DNA from: Deminuibacter soli
GTDB taxonomy: Bacteria > Bacteroidota > Bacteroidia > Chitinophagales > Chitinophagaceae
Direction of reading: 5' to 3'
Assembly (NCBI RefSeq): GCF_003412455.1
Contig: NZ_QTJU01000006.1
Coordinates: 248,001-312,000, forward strand
Length of the DNA stretch: 64,000 nt
The position numbers and the translations under genes were made by a program. Below, in pieces: positions 9,575 to 18,793 of this stretch. Below the pieces are notes generated by a model, which searched no databases, was not told where the DNA came from, and was given only the letters and a program-made list of their open reading frames with translations. The first letter of the stretch is position 1, and every line of letters starts with the position of its first letter.

Positions 9575-11125
9575 TCAAAAGCCAAACCCTTCTTTGTTTC
9601 TTCTGTCAATAGCTTCCTGCGATCTTGGAATCAACGCCTCCATGCCAAAGTTTACCACATCTGCTTGTACTTCGTCAATAAAGGGGCGAAAGGCATGATT
9701 GTAGTGCGCAAAGGCCAGTTCATAATCTCCCTGGCAGTTCTGAAAGGCATCTGCCAGGGCTGCGGCCCCGTCAATGGCCAGTGAGCCGCCCCTGCCGGCA
9801 GCTGGTGAGGCACAATAACCCGCATCACCTACCAATGCTACACGGCCTTTGGTCCACGACGGCATTTTCATTTGACATAGTTTGTCAAAATAAAAAGTTG
9901 TCGACTGCTGTACTTCTTCCAATAGTTCGGCTGTTCGCCAGCCAGTGTTTTTAAACTGATCAAGAATAATATTCCGCTGCTGCTGCTCATTCCTGTAATC
10001 ATAAGCAATCTCCTGTTCTGCAAAAAAGGCAAGGCAAATATCCGTTTTACCGTTATATGCATTAAGCATCACCGTCTTGCCAGGCTCGCTGTACATTTGG
10101 GTTGTATACTCAGGGATAAGCAACTTATTAACGATAGTAATAGAGAAATAAGCTTGCAGAAACCGGGAATAGGCAGCTTCCGCACCAAACCAATATTTTC
10201 GTACAACAGAATGAATACCGTCACAGCCAAATACCAGGTCAAAAGTCTGTGGCGCCCCATTTTTAAAGTTAACTTCCACCTGGTCACCTTGCTCCTTTAA
10301 GCCAGTGATGCTTTCTCCGTAAACAAACGCCACGTCATCTTTAACCAGCTGGTACAACATATCTAACAATATATCACGCTCTATCTCATACTCTGTTTCA
10401 CCGCTATCTGCTTGTCTTTTTTGCGTCAGGTCAAGCCTTTCTGTTATGTCGTGCGCATTTTTGAATTCTACGGATTTCATCAGTAATGCATTCAACTGTA
10501 TCTGATCCAATAAGCCCATGCGTTTCACAATGCCGATGGTATTGCCTAAGATGTTTACCGGTTTGAAGGCTTTGGCTACAAATTCAGACCTGGACAGGCG
10601 ATCACCTGATGGCATGCGCTGTTCCCAATAAAATGACAGCACTAATGCAGTGAGTGCATTTATCTGATCTTTTAACAAAGAATGATACAGCAGGTCCTTT
10701 TCCCGTTCCGAAAATTTGATGCAGAGTGATACCGCCTCAGTAAGCAGCGCAAACATACGATCGTTTAAAGCCATAGGCGCCGCGGGTAAAATATCTTCAA
10801 GTAATTTCAGGTACCCGGCATTTAGGTTATCATTGGTTACCGCCCAGGCACTCACCACTATATTTTTAAAAGCTGCTATTCGGTGCACCTGGTCAGGATG
10901 CATATAGATGATAGACGGAGCATTGATATGATATTGCTGAAAGTCAATTTCCATGGTTACGTTTCCTGCTTCCAGCAAAAAGAAGGAATGGCGATCGTGG
11001 CGTTCCGGTTGTTCCCATTGGCCCAAATCAGGCAGATATTCAAAGCAGATACGCTCAATGAACACACCGCCGCCCCACTCGTCACCAAAATTATTTACAG
11101 GGATGCCCCGGGCATTTTTACGCAT
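9575..11125 (-). pseudogene. AraC sensor domain fused to truncated FAD monooxygenase (deletion chimera)
   Basis: 516 aa in a single frame, but joined from two genes. Residues 1-188 are the cupin and linker of an AraC-type regulator (HDRHSFFLLEAG, INAPSIIYMHPDQVHRI), ending at LSRSEFVAKAFK just where the helix-turn-helix should begin. From residue 189 (PVNILGNTIGIVKRMGL) the protein is a TetX-like FAD-dependent monooxygenase that has lost about its first 35 residues, including the GxGxxG dinucleotide-binding motif. The later FAD motif is intact (VALVGDAGYCASPAAGRG). An in-frame deletion at about 10,560 explains this. Neither half should work: the regulator has no DNA-binding domain and the enzyme no Rossmann start. 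A stable fusion with a new role is possible but unlikely. Confidence 0.75.
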
Positions 11126-11177
11126 TGCTCAACCTCTTTACCGGTAAAATTAAGCATTCAGCAATACCCTGTAAACG

Positions 11178-11217
11178 CCAACCGGCGCAACCCATCAAAA
11201 CAGGTTACGCCGGTTGG
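11178..11217 (-). terminator. Strong hairpin after the SDR gene
   Basis: A 10-bp stem (CCAACCGGCG paired with CGCCGGTTGG) lies 31 bp beyond the SDR stop codon on the minus strand. The following T-run is weak (CGTTTAC), so termination is likely but not certain. Confidence 0.5.
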
Positions 11218-11248
11218 TTATCGCATGCACGGCTATTTCACTATTTCC

Positions 11249-12067
11249 TTACGCAAAATTTGCCGCAACTGTTTCCAGGTATTGTTCAATAGGCACGCTG
11301 TTGCGCAGGGCCAGCAAATCTTTGCCGTCCTGGCCTATCACATTCCTGAATTGTTTGCTGGCGCCGGTGGCCAGGCTGTATATCACGGTAACAATAGTCA
11401 TCGGGTCGCTCAACACGCGCGTGGTATCACCCATAATGGCTTTTAGTTTGGCGGTAGTTGCATCGTATGCATCTATGGCCGGGTTTTCATTCCAGGCAAT
11501 GTTGTGCTGAAAATTATTATCGGCAGAACCACCCTGCTCTATCAAATGCAGGTCAATGTTTAAAGGCTTCAATTCATAATACAGGCCTTCCGTTAATCCT
11601 TCCAGTGCAAATTTCGACATGTTGTACAACGAGCCAAGCGGCACCGCTGTAGTAAGTCCCATCCATGAGCTAACATTGATAAACCGGCCACCCTGCTGCT
11701 CACGAAAATGTGGTAAAAAACCCCTGATCACATTTATAGGCCCGCGTACGTTTACAGCAAACTGCCAGTCAATATCCGCCTCTTTGGCCAGCTCCAGCGC
11801 ACCGTAGGTACCCATGCCTGCATTGTTAAGCACCACATCAATTTTACCAAACGCAGCAACGGCAGCTGCAACGGCAGTTTTCACCTCATCGGTTTTGGTA
11901 ACATCCAGTTTAAATATCTTGATATTGTTATACTGTGTCAATTCCGTTTCTTTCTCAGGGGTGCGCATGGTGGCTGCAACATTCCATCCCTGTTCTGCAA
12001 AATATTTCGCGGTCAATTTGCCTAATCCCGAACTGGTGCCTGTAATAAATATCGTCTTTCGCATCAT
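11249..12067 (-). CDS. Short-chain dehydrogenase/reductase
   Basis: 272 aa, full length for a classical SDR oxidoreductase. It shows the NAD(P) motif TGTSSGLG at 9-16, the structural NNAG, an active-site Ser in NVSSWMG and the catalytic YNMSK. An Arg after the second strand (TMRTP) suggests NADP preference, which is weak evidence. The substrate is unknown. In many Bacteroidota such SDR genes sit beside an AraC regulator; here the downstream same-strand neighbour is the AraC-monooxygenase chimera, so the original regulator may have been destroyed. A 10-bp stem hairpin follows the stop codon. Confidence 0.85.
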   Translation of the reverse strand: MMRKTIFITGTSSGLGKLTAKYFAEQGWNVAATMRTPEKETELTQYNNIKIFKLDVTKTDEVKTAVAAAVAAFGKIDVVLNNAGMGTYGALELAKEADIDWQFAVNVRGPINVIRGFLPHFREQQGGRFINVSSWMGLTTAVPLGSLYNMSKFALEGLTEGLYYELKPLNIDLHLIEQGGSADNNFQHNIAWNENPAIDAYDATTAKLKAIMGDTTRVLSDPMTIVTVIYSLATGASKQFRNVIGQDGKDLLALRNSVPIEQYLETVAANFA

Positions 12068-12112
12068 ATAATCGTTTTAATATTGAGCTGTAAAATTACA
12101 CAATCACTGATA

Positions 12113-12120
12113 TAACTTTG
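12113..12120 (+). promoter_or_regulatory. Candidate -7 element before the truncated ACT gene
   Basis: TAACTTTG matches TAnnTTTG and lies 72 bp before the ATG at 12192. A TTG at 12083-12085 is too far upstream (27 bp) to be a standard -33. It may now drive the kinase gene that follows the ACT remnant. Confidence 0.35.
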
Positions 12121-12191
12121 TAACCAGTATAACATATGATACCAAACAGGCTATTCAACCGGCACAGTATCAGCACATTAAAACCATCACC

Positions 12192-12461
12192 ATGTCCGGC
12201 GAAACCAACCTGCAACAACTCCTCAAAACCATGCAGCCGCATGTAAACGAAGGCACGTATGTATTGTGCACAGTCAGCGATTTATCTGCGGTTCCGTTAA
12301 ACCAGGTGGTTATGTTTTTCAAAGAACAGGAAGCATACACCCTTATCCTGTACAAACACCGGGCAGATGCGCTGCAACTCTCCTATACATTTACATCGTA
12401 CATTAGCACTGTTAAACAAGCCGCATGCGCATTTACACACCCCTGTCTGCCCGCCAGGTAA
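12192..12461 (+). pseudogene. Truncated ACT-domain protein (N-terminal half only)
   Basis: The first 68 or so residues (from MSGETNLQQLLKTMQPH through YVLCTVSDLSAVPLNQVVMFF to LSYTFTS) look like the start of the small two-ACT-domain proteins, normally about 130 aa, found in many bacteria. After TYTFTS-equivalent positions (about 12,394) the similarity ends and the frame runs into the start of the histidine kinase gene, finishing at 12461. The second ACT half is absent, which points to a deletion. It overlaps the kinase gene by 37 bp in another frame. The product is probably non-functional. Family recognition is from memory of the N-terminal pattern. Confidence 0.6.
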
Positions 12462-13432
12462 AACAGCTGTACAAGGCAGCAGCCATCACCTCGCCGTTGA
12501 TAGCGCTTATGCTCTCAACCCCGGCCGTACTGCTGGCCCGCAAAGCACCTACCGTACTGTTGTGGGCAGTGCCCCTGCTTACTTTTTTTATTTTCATTGC
12601 CTGGGTCATTCAAATACAGATGATCCGTAAAATACGGTTTACCAAACAGCGGTACCGCTTTTATGCATCCAGCCTGGTCATGATCACTGCTTCCTTTATT
12701 GTCTACTATATATTCCCCGAGCTGTTTCCCTTTCATGGTGCGGCCTTTCACATCACGCGCACGGTGAACATTCTGTCGGTAAATGGGGTGGTGTACATCA
12801 TCAGCAATTACATCCTGCTTATTTATACACAAAAGCAATTGTCTGCCGAAAATGAGCAACTCAAATTCGCCAATCTCGAAGCCCGTTACCAGATTTTGCA
12901 AAACCAGGTAAACCCGCATTTCCTGTTCAACTCACTGGGCACAGCCAAATCACTGATACGTAAAAACCCGGCTATTGCAGATGAGTACCTGGTTAAGCTG
13001 TCCGATTTTCTGCGCATCGGTTTCCAGCGCAAAAACGATATCGTTACTGTTAAGCAGGAGCTGGCCCTGTGCCGGGATTATATTGCCCTGCAGCAAATGC
13101 GTTTTGGTGAAGCCCTGCATTTTTACGTACATATTTCCGACGAAAAATACCAGCAATACCGCATGCCTTATTTTGCACTGCTTACCCTGGTCGAAAACGC
13201 GGTAAAACACAACAGTCTTACAGAAGCAGAACCGCTCACCATACAGGTAAGCAATACCGGCGATACATTGATCGTGGAAAACAACATACAGAAACGTTTT
13301 CTGCTGGAAGATTCTACCCGTATGGGTTTAAACAACCTTTCCGAACGTTACAGGCTGCTGTTTAACGAGCCGGTTGTAATTGAAGAGCAACCCGCTACTT
13401 TCAGGGTAACGCTTAAAATGATGCACCCATGA
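12425..13432 (+). CDS. LytS/YehU-type sensor histidine kinase
   Basis: 335 aa. The N-terminal 130 residues hold four hydrophobic segments (about 22-38, 43-62, 80-98, 115-134), followed by a short coiled coil. The His_kinase motif NQVNPHFLFNS has the phosphoacceptor His165, and the ATP-binding domain has LVENAVKHN and the G-motif MGLNNLSERY. Kinases of this class partner with LytTR response regulators; the next gene, overlapping by four bases (ATGA), is one. There is no extracytoplasmic sensor domain, so the signal is probably sensed in or at the membrane. It stands just upstream of an export operon that it probably controls. The ACT remnant overlaps its 5' end, so its original promoter may have been altered. 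Confidence 0.9.
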   Translation: MRIYTPLSARQVKQLYKAAAITSPLIALMLSTPAVLLARKAPTVLLWAVPLLTFFIFIAWVIQIQMIRKIRFTKQRYRFYASSLVMITASFIVYYIFPELFPFHGAAFHITRTVNILSVNGVVYIISNYILLIYTQKQLSAENEQLKFANLEARYQILQNQVNPHFLFNSLGTAKSLIRKNPAIADEYLVKLSDFLRIGFQRKNDIVTVKQELALCRDYIALQQMRFGEALHFYVHISDEKYQQYRMPYFALLTLVENAVKHNSLTEAEPLTIQVSNTGDTLIVENNIQKRFLLEDSTRMGLNNLSERYRLLFNEPVVIEEQPATFRVTLKMMHP

Positions 13433-14193
13433 ACCTTGTTATTATAGAAGACGAAAAGTTCCTGGCCGAAGAACTGGAGCATACCATCGGATCTCTTCGG
13501 AGCAACTGGCAGGTAGTAAAAACGCTGGCCTCCGTAAAAGAAGCCATTGCCTGGTTCAGCAGTAATAACCAATACCAGCTGGTGTTTAGCGACATCCAGC
13601 TGGGCGATGGCTTAAGTTTCGATATTTTCAAACAGGTATCGCTACGGGCACCCGTTATTTTTTGTACCGCTTATAACGAGTATGCCATCGATGCGTTTAA
13701 GAACAAGGGTATTGATTACATTCTCAAACCTTATAGCCGGCAATCCATTCGCGAAGCCATTGAGCGTTACGAGGCGTTGAAACAGCAACTCGGCTCCCCG
13801 GCCGATTACCAGGCCATTGTAGACCTGCTGCGTCAAAGCCAGCAGCACAAACCGGCTCCTGCTTCTTTGCTCGTAAACCATAAAGACAAAATTATTCCCG
13901 TTAACACTGCGCAGGTGGCTTTGTTTTACATTCACAACGGCCTGGTTAACCTTATCGATTTTAATAAAAACCAATACATCATCAACCAGCCGCTCGATGA
14001 GCTGGAGAACAGCCTTGGCAGCGATTTTTACCGTACAGACAGGCAGCACCTCGTAAACCGCAGGGCCATTAAAGATGTATCGCAATACTTCGCCCGCAAG
14101 CTGCTGCTTAACCTGCTGGTCGATTACCCGGAGCCTATCACTATCCGGAAAGAGAAAAACCTGCATTTTTTAGACTGGCTGGCCAAAAACTGA
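13429..14193 (+). CDS. LytTR family response regulator
   Basis: 254 aa. The receiver domain (1-120) has the acidic pair Glu7/Asp8, phosphoacceptor Asp55 in FSDIQLG, a Thr in FCTAYNEYA and Lys100 in ILKPYS. The C-terminal LytTR DNA-binding domain (about 145-250) includes FYRTDRQHLVNRRAI. It is translated with the kinase gene through an ATGA overlap and followed by an intrinsic terminator. LytTR regulators bind paired direct repeats near target promoters; the efflux operon starting about 100 bp downstream is the obvious target. Confidence 0.92.
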   Translation: MNLVIIEDEKFLAEELEHTIGSLRSNWQVVKTLASVKEAIAWFSSNNQYQLVFSDIQLGDGLSFDIFKQVSLRAPVIFCTAYNEYAIDAFKNKGIDYILKPYSRQSIREAIERYEALKQQLGSPADYQAIVDLLRQSQQHKPAPASLLVNHKDKIIPVNTAQVALFYIHNGLVNLIDFNKNQYIINQPLDELENSLGSDFYRTDRQHLVNRRAIKDVSQYFARKLLLNLLVDYPEPITIRKEKNLHFLDWLAKN

Positions 14194-14223
14194 TACCCGC
14201 TGTCTAACCCAGCGGGTATTTTG
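14194..14223 (+). terminator. Intrinsic terminator of the kinase-regulator pair
   Basis: The stem TACCCGCTG / CAGCGGGTA with a 7-base loop begins immediately after the TGA stop and is followed by TTTTG. It separates the two-component genes from the export operon, which therefore needs its own promoter. Confidence 0.8.
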
Positions 14224-14267
14224 TCTAACTCATCCCGAAACAGCTTCCTGCAACGGCACCGGCGCTT

Positions 14268-14275
14268 CATCTTTG
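14268..14275 (+). promoter_or_regulatory. Weak -7-like element before the export operon
   Basis: CATCTTTG differs by one base from TAnnTTTG. If real, transcription would begin near 14,281, downstream of an in-frame ATG at 14273, which supports the start chosen at 14297 for the TolC-like gene. Confidence 0.3.
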
Positions 14276-14296
14276 CGGTCAATAAACAAAACCCAT

Positions 14297-15607
14297 ATGC
14301 GGCACCTGCTTTTTTGCTGGCTGCTTGTAAGCCCGCTGCTTTTAGCGGCGCAAACAGGCATCCGGTTTCATTCTCCCGGCGATGTATTTAGTTACGCCGA
14401 TAGCCATAGCGCCACATTTAAAAATGCTACCCAGCAAAATATTCTCGCCAAGTACCAAACCATGGCCGCCAAACTGGCCCAGTGGAATGTACAGGGCGAT
14501 GCCACTTTCACTGCTACCGACAATACCAAACTGCCCACCAACTTTTTACCGGCGCAGATTTTTGGTGGTGAGCCGGGCAAATTTCAGCCCATTACCCTGG
14601 GGCAGAAATATGTAACCGCTATCGTATTTAACCCGCAGATAGATATCCTGAACCCTTATGCTGCAGCCAAAGTGCAGTTATCCAAAGCCAACGAACAGCT
14701 TACCACGCTCAACAACCTGCTCACTAAAAAAAGCCTGTACGAAAGCATTGCAGCTGCCTACTACAATATTCAAAGCTATTATTGGCAGGCAAACATCACG
14801 CGGCAAAGCCTGCTCGTTGCAGATACCCTTACGCAAATCATGCTCAACAAGCAGCAACAAGGCATTGCCCGCTCGCAGGATGTAAACAATGCACAGGCCA
14901 ACCAGCTGGCCACGCAGGATAAACTGCAGCAGCTGGAAGTACAGCTGGCACAACAATACTACAGCCTTAAACTGCTCTGCGATATTAACCCCGATTCTGT
15001 GGTAGTACTTACCGATACATTGCTGCCCGAGCCTGCCTTCGATGCTTCCATGGTACCCGCCGGTCACCTGCAGCAACAGCAAACACTGCAGCAGCAGCGT
15101 TACCAGGAGGCCGATCTGCGTGCAGAAAAGCGCTGGTTTATGCCTACCCTTTCTTTTGTAGGTTACCTGGCCTGGCAACAGAATACCAACAATGCTTTCT
15201 TCGACAATACCCGCTGGCTGGGCGCCAACTATGTGGGTCTTAAACTAAAAATGCCCCTGCTGCCCGATGCCAATAAAGTAGCCGCCGTAAAGTATGCCCG
15301 TATTAACCTGGTAGTGGCCAATACCAACGCACAGCACGCCGCGCTGCAGGATAGCATTAGTAACCGCCAGCTTGGGCTCGATTACCAGAAGGCTTACAGC
15401 AGCTACCGCCTGGCGCAAAAGGTAGCTGTCCTAAAGCAGGATTCGTATTACAAAAACCTGAACATTTACCGCGAAGGCATTTTATCGGCTACCGATATGC
15501 TCAATTCATTCAGCGACTGGCTTAACAGCAGCCTCAACACCGCGGCACAGCTGGCCGGCAGCGAATACCAGAAAACAAAAATACAGATCAACAACACGAT
15601 ACAATGA
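14297..15607 (+). CDS. TolC-family outer membrane efflux protein
   Basis: 436 aa from the ATG at 14297; an in-frame ATG at 14273 would put eight residues before the signal peptide and is less likely. A signal peptide (MRHLLFCWLLVSPLLLAAQ) is followed by two long helical, Gln- and Ala-rich repeats with heptad-like spacing, as in TolC/OprM channels, and beta segments around 95-115 and 290-315. It forms the outer-membrane exit of a tripartite pump. Its stop overlaps the start of the adaptor gene (ATGA), and the permease and ATPase genes follow, so this is an ABC-type MacAB-TolC-like exporter. The substrate is unknown. Confidence 0.85.
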   Translation: MRHLLFCWLLVSPLLLAAQTGIRFHSPGDVFSYADSHSATFKNATQQNILAKYQTMAAKLAQWNVQGDATFTATDNTKLPTNFLPAQIFGGEPGKFQPITLGQKYVTAIVFNPQIDILNPYAAAKVQLSKANEQLTTLNNLLTKKSLYESIAAAYYNIQSYYWQANITRQSLLVADTLTQIMLNKQQQGIARSQDVNNAQANQLATQDKLQQLEVQLAQQYYSLKLLCDINPDSVVVLTDTLLPEPAFDASMVPAGHLQQQQTLQQQRYQEADLRAEKRWFMPTLSFVGYLAWQQNTNNAFFDNTRWLGANYVGLKLKMPLLPDANKVAAVKYARINLVVANTNAQHAALQDSISNRQLGLDYQKAYSSYRLAQKVAVLKQDSYYKNLNIYREGILSATDMLNSFSDWLNSSLNTAAQLAGSEYQKTKIQINNTIQ

Positions 15608-16701
15608 GAACGAGTTACTACCTGTTCAGCATAACACTGTTGCTTACCGCAGCATCCTGCAGCCACCATGCAACTGATATACAACCGGTGCGGAAAGACC
15701 TCACTGAAATGGTATTCGCCTCCGGTGTGCTGGAAGCAGATGATCAAAACAACCTTACCGCCCAAACAGACGGGTACATTATTCAGCTCAGCTTTAAAGA
15801 AGGCGACCAGGTGCAGGCCGGTCAGCTGCTGGCGGTAATTGATAACCAGCAAAACATCATCAATGCGCACAGCGCAGCCGATCTGCATGCCATTGCCAGC
15901 AGCAATACGCGCCCCAGCGCACCGGCCCTGCAACAGATACAGGCCAACATCAATGCCGCGCAAGACAAGCTGAAGTTAGACGAGCTGCAGGCCGAACGCT
16001 ACAAACGCCTGTATGCCAGCAACAGCATTTCAAGGCTCGAGTACGAAAACACCGAACTCGCAGCCAGCAACTCACGCGAAACCCTGCGCGCACTGCAACA
16101 GCAGTACGATAACCAGCGCATCGCAGCCGAACAGCAGGAAGTAATGCAGCGCTCTGCCAAAGAAGTGAACCGCGTTATCAGGGAACAAAACCTGTTAAAA
16201 GCAGTGATCACCGGTAAAATTTACGAGAAGAAAAAACAGCTGGGCGACTATGTACGCAAAGGCGATGTAATTGCCGTAATTGCCAACCCACGCCTTATTT
16301 ACGCGAAGCTGAATGTAGACGAAAGCAATATGGCGCACGTAAAGGTTAACCAGCCCGTTGTGCTGCGCCTCAATACCAACAAAACCAAAACCTATGCAGG
16401 CACTGTGCATGAAATTCTTCCGTCCTTTGATGCAGCATCACAATCGTTCCTGGTAAAAGCATGGTTCAACGATTCCCTGGATTTCCGCATCATCGGCACC
16501 CAGCTGGAAGGCAATATACTGGTAGGCGAAAAAAAGAATGCGCTGGTAATACCACGCAATTATCTCTCGTACGGCAACAAGGTATTGCTGAAAAACAAAT
16601 CAGAGAAAACCATTCAAACAGGTATAGTATCTACCGATTGGGTAGAAGTACTCGGCGGCATCAGTGAAGGCGATGTATTGATACTTAACCAGAAAAAATA
16701 A
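15604..16701 (+). CDS. Periplasmic adaptor (HlyD/MacA family), lipoprotein
   Basis: 365 aa. A lipoprotein signal ends at LLLTAASC, so the protein should be anchored by Cys19. A biotinyl-lipoyl half motif (LTAQTDGYIIQLSFKEGDQVQAG, given here in part) is followed by an alpha-helical hairpin (about 100-195), the second lipoyl half (KKKQLGDYVRKGDVIAVI) and beta-barrel strands, the normal layout of membrane-fusion proteins. It connects the TolC-like protein to the FtsX-type permease encoded next. Translation is coupled to the preceding gene by a 4-bp overlap. Confidence 0.88.
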   Translation: MRTSYYLFSITLLLTAASCSHHATDIQPVRKDLTEMVFASGVLEADDQNNLTAQTDGYIIQLSFKEGDQVQAGQLLAVIDNQQNIINAHSAADLHAIASSNTRPSAPALQQIQANINAAQDKLKLDELQAERYKRLYASNSISRLEYENTELAASNSRETLRALQQQYDNQRIAAEQQEVMQRSAKEVNRVIREQNLLKAVITGKIYEKKKQLGDYVRKGDVIAVIANPRLIYAKLNVDESNMAHVKVNQPVVLRLNTNKTKTYAGTVHEILPSFDAASQSFLVKAWFNDSLDFRIIGTQLEGNILVGEKKNALVIPRNYLSYGNKVLLKNKSEKTIQTGIVSTDWVEVLGGISEGDVLILNQKK

Positions 16702-16706
16702 CTGCC

Positions 16707-17948
16707 ATGGCCAGGAAAAACAGCATCAATTCCGAAATCTCCTTCACCTATATCGTGAAGCAGCGGAAGCTTACGCTCATCGCGGCACTCGGTGTTACCA
16801 TCGGCATATCAATATTTATATTCATGAACTCGCTTACCACCGGGTTCGACAGGAAATCAAACGAAAGCATTTTTAAGAATAGTCCGCACATACGCGTGTA
16901 TAAAGATGATAACATCAGCCAGCCCCTTATTAAAGCCGGCACACAACAGGCGGCAGACGTTATTGTAAACCCCAAGGTAATTCCCGAAACCAACCGCATT
17001 GTTAATCCGCAGGACATTGCCGACCTGCTGCGCAAACAGCCGGATGTAAAACTGGTAACGCCCACCGTTGCAGTCAGCATCTTTTACAACAACGGCAAAT
17101 CACAGATCGCAGGCAATGCATCAGGCGTTATTATCGACGATGCAGACCAGATGTTCAGCATTCAATCCCTGATGGTTGAGGGCGATATGGAAAGCCTCAA
17201 AACCACACCCAACGGCATTTTGCTCGGTGTAGGCATTGCCGATAAAATGAGCGCAAAGCCGGGCGATAACATCTCCGTTACTTCTTCCGAAAATGTAACC
17301 AAGGTAATGAAGGTGGTGGGCCTGTTTCAAACCAATAATTCTGTGCTGGATAAAACCAAATCGTACATCAACATCAGCGCTGCCCAACAACTGGAAAACA
17401 AAAATGCCAGTTATGTAAGCGACATCAATGTGTCGGTAAACGATTTCAACAAGGCGCAGGATTATTCAAAACGGTTCTCCCATCTCACTGGCTACAAAGC
17501 CGAAGACTGGAAGGCGGCCAACGAAACCGTGGTTGCTGCCAGCCGCATGCGTACCATCATTATCACTGCTGTATCGTTCTCTATATTGCTGGTAGCGGGT
17601 TTTGGCATTTACAACATCCTCAACATGACCATCAGCCAAAAGCTCAATGATATCGCTATTTTAAAAGCCATGGGCTTTAAAGGCAAAGATGTGATACGCA
17701 TATTTGTACAGCAGGCATTAATCATCGGTCTCATGGGCATATTAATTGGCCTGGGCGTAGCCTCACTGCTGGTATGGCGCATGGCGCATGTATTTGTGGG
17801 TGGCGATATCGGCTACTTCCCCATCCGCTTTGAGCCATGGGTATACCTCAAGGGCAGCATATTTGGTTTAATCATCACATTGGCCGCAGGTTACATCCCG
17901 GCTAAAAAAGCCGCGAACGTAGACCCGGTAGCTATTTTCAGAAAATAA
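16707..17948 (+). CDS. MacB/FtsX-type ABC transporter permease
   Basis: 413 aa, starting 5 bp after the adaptor. There is one N-terminal membrane helix (about 25-45), a large periplasmic MacB-type domain (about 50-275) and three C-terminal helices (about 285-310, 335-360, 385-405) containing the FtsX-family loop LNDIAILKAMGFKGKDV. This is the four-helix layout of mechanotransmission transporters such as MacB and LolCE. LolC/E proteins have similar topology, but the TolC and adaptor neighbours favour an efflux role. Confidence 0.88.
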   Translation: MARKNSINSEISFTYIVKQRKLTLIAALGVTIGISIFIFMNSLTTGFDRKSNESIFKNSPHIRVYKDDNISQPLIKAGTQQAADVIVNPKVIPETNRIVNPQDIADLLRKQPDVKLVTPTVAVSIFYNNGKSQIAGNASGVIIDDADQMFSIQSLMVEGDMESLKTTPNGILLGVGIADKMSAKPGDNISVTSSENVTKVMKVVGLFQTNNSVLDKTKSYINISAAQQLENKNASYVSDINVSVNDFNKAQDYSKRFSHLTGYKAEDWKAANETVVAASRMRTIIITAVSFSILLVAGFGIYNILNMTISQKLNDIAILKAMGFKGKDVIRIFVQQALIIGLMGILIGLGVASLLVWRMAHVFVGGDIGYFPIRFEPWVYLKGSIFGLIITLAAGYIPAKKAANVDPVAIFRK

Positions 17949-17959
17949 AAAAGCCTTGT

Positions 17960-18649
17960 ATGGAAAGAGAAATAATGCTGCAGGCAGATAAAATAGGCAA
18001 GTATTTTTATGACCCCGTTAAATTCAGGGTACTCAACGATATATCATTTACCGTAAACCGTGGTGAATTTGTAACGCTCGTAGGCAAATCAGGCAGCGGC
18101 AAATCTACCCTGCTGTACCTGCTCAGTACCATGGATACAGATTACGATGGTTCACTATACATTCATGGTGAAAAAATTACAGGCCAAAAACAAAACCAGC
18201 TGGCAGCCATACGCAACGAAAAAATCGGTTTCGTATTCCAGTTTCACTACCTGCTGCCTGAGTTCACGTGTTTAAAAAATGTAATGATACCCGCCATGCG
18301 CCTGGGCAAACTTTCACGCAAGGAAATAGAAGAAAGAGCCTACCAGAAACTCACGCTGCTGGGCCTGCACGATCAGGCGCTGAAACCGGCCTCCAAGTTA
18401 TCGGGCGGCCAGCAGCAGCGCGTGGCCATTGCCAGGGCGCTCATCAACGATCCGTTAGTAATTATGGGCGATGAACCCACCGGCAACCTCGATTCAAAAA
18501 ACACACAGATTGTGTTCGATATTTTCAAACAACTCACCCACGAGTTAAACCAAACCATCATCGCCGTAACACACGACAATGATTTCGCCGAAAAATCAGA
18601 CCGCACCATTGAAATGCAGGACGGTAAAATCATCGCCGGCCATACATAA
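17960..18649 (+). CDS. ABC transporter ATP-binding protein (MacB/LolD type)
   Basis: 229 aa, the normal size for a LolD/MacB ATPase. Walker A is GKSGSGKST (42-50), the Q-loop FQFHYLLPEF, the signature LSGGQQQRVAIARAL, Walker B VIMGDEPTGNLD and the H-loop in AVTHD. It powers the permease encoded 11 bp upstream. The short insertion (YFYDPVKF) before the Walker A region is usual for this subfamily. A strong terminator follows, ending the four-gene export operon. Confidence 0.92.
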   Translation: MEREIMLQADKIGKYFYDPVKFRVLNDISFTVNRGEFVTLVGKSGSGKSTLLYLLSTMDTDYDGSLYIHGEKITGQKQNQLAAIRNEKIGFVFQFHYLLPEFTCLKNVMIPAMRLGKLSRKEIEERAYQKLTLLGLHDQALKPASKLSGGQQQRVAIARALINDPLVIMGDEPTGNLDSKNTQIVFDIFKQLTHELNQTIIAVTHDNDFAEKSDRTIEMQDGKIIAGHT

Positions 18650-18663
18650 AGAAAATCCTCCAT

Positions 18664-18698
18664 AAAACAGCCCGCCGGCAAAAGCTGCCGGCTGTTTT
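18664..18698. terminator. Terminator of the export operon
   Basis: AAAACAG and GCCGGC pair with GCCGG and CTGTTTT around a short loop; the flanking A and T runs make it able to work in both directions. It lies 15 bp after the ATPase stop codon. Confidence 0.8.
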
Positions 18699-18727
18699 AT
18701 TCACTATTGACTATTCACATTGACTAT
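18698..18727. repeat. Heptad repeat (TATTCAC/TATTGAC type)
   Basis: TATTCAC, TATTGAC and TATTCAC follow each other in exact 7-bp register, then a diverged ATTGAC unit. The array abuts the terminator of the export operon. The same units recur at 56.7, 58.4 and 62.6 kb. Confidence 0.8.
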
Positions 18728-18793
18728 TAAGTGTTACAACACCGTCTTTAAATTTGATGGCACATTGGATATATTTCAGTATTTTGGGTTGCT

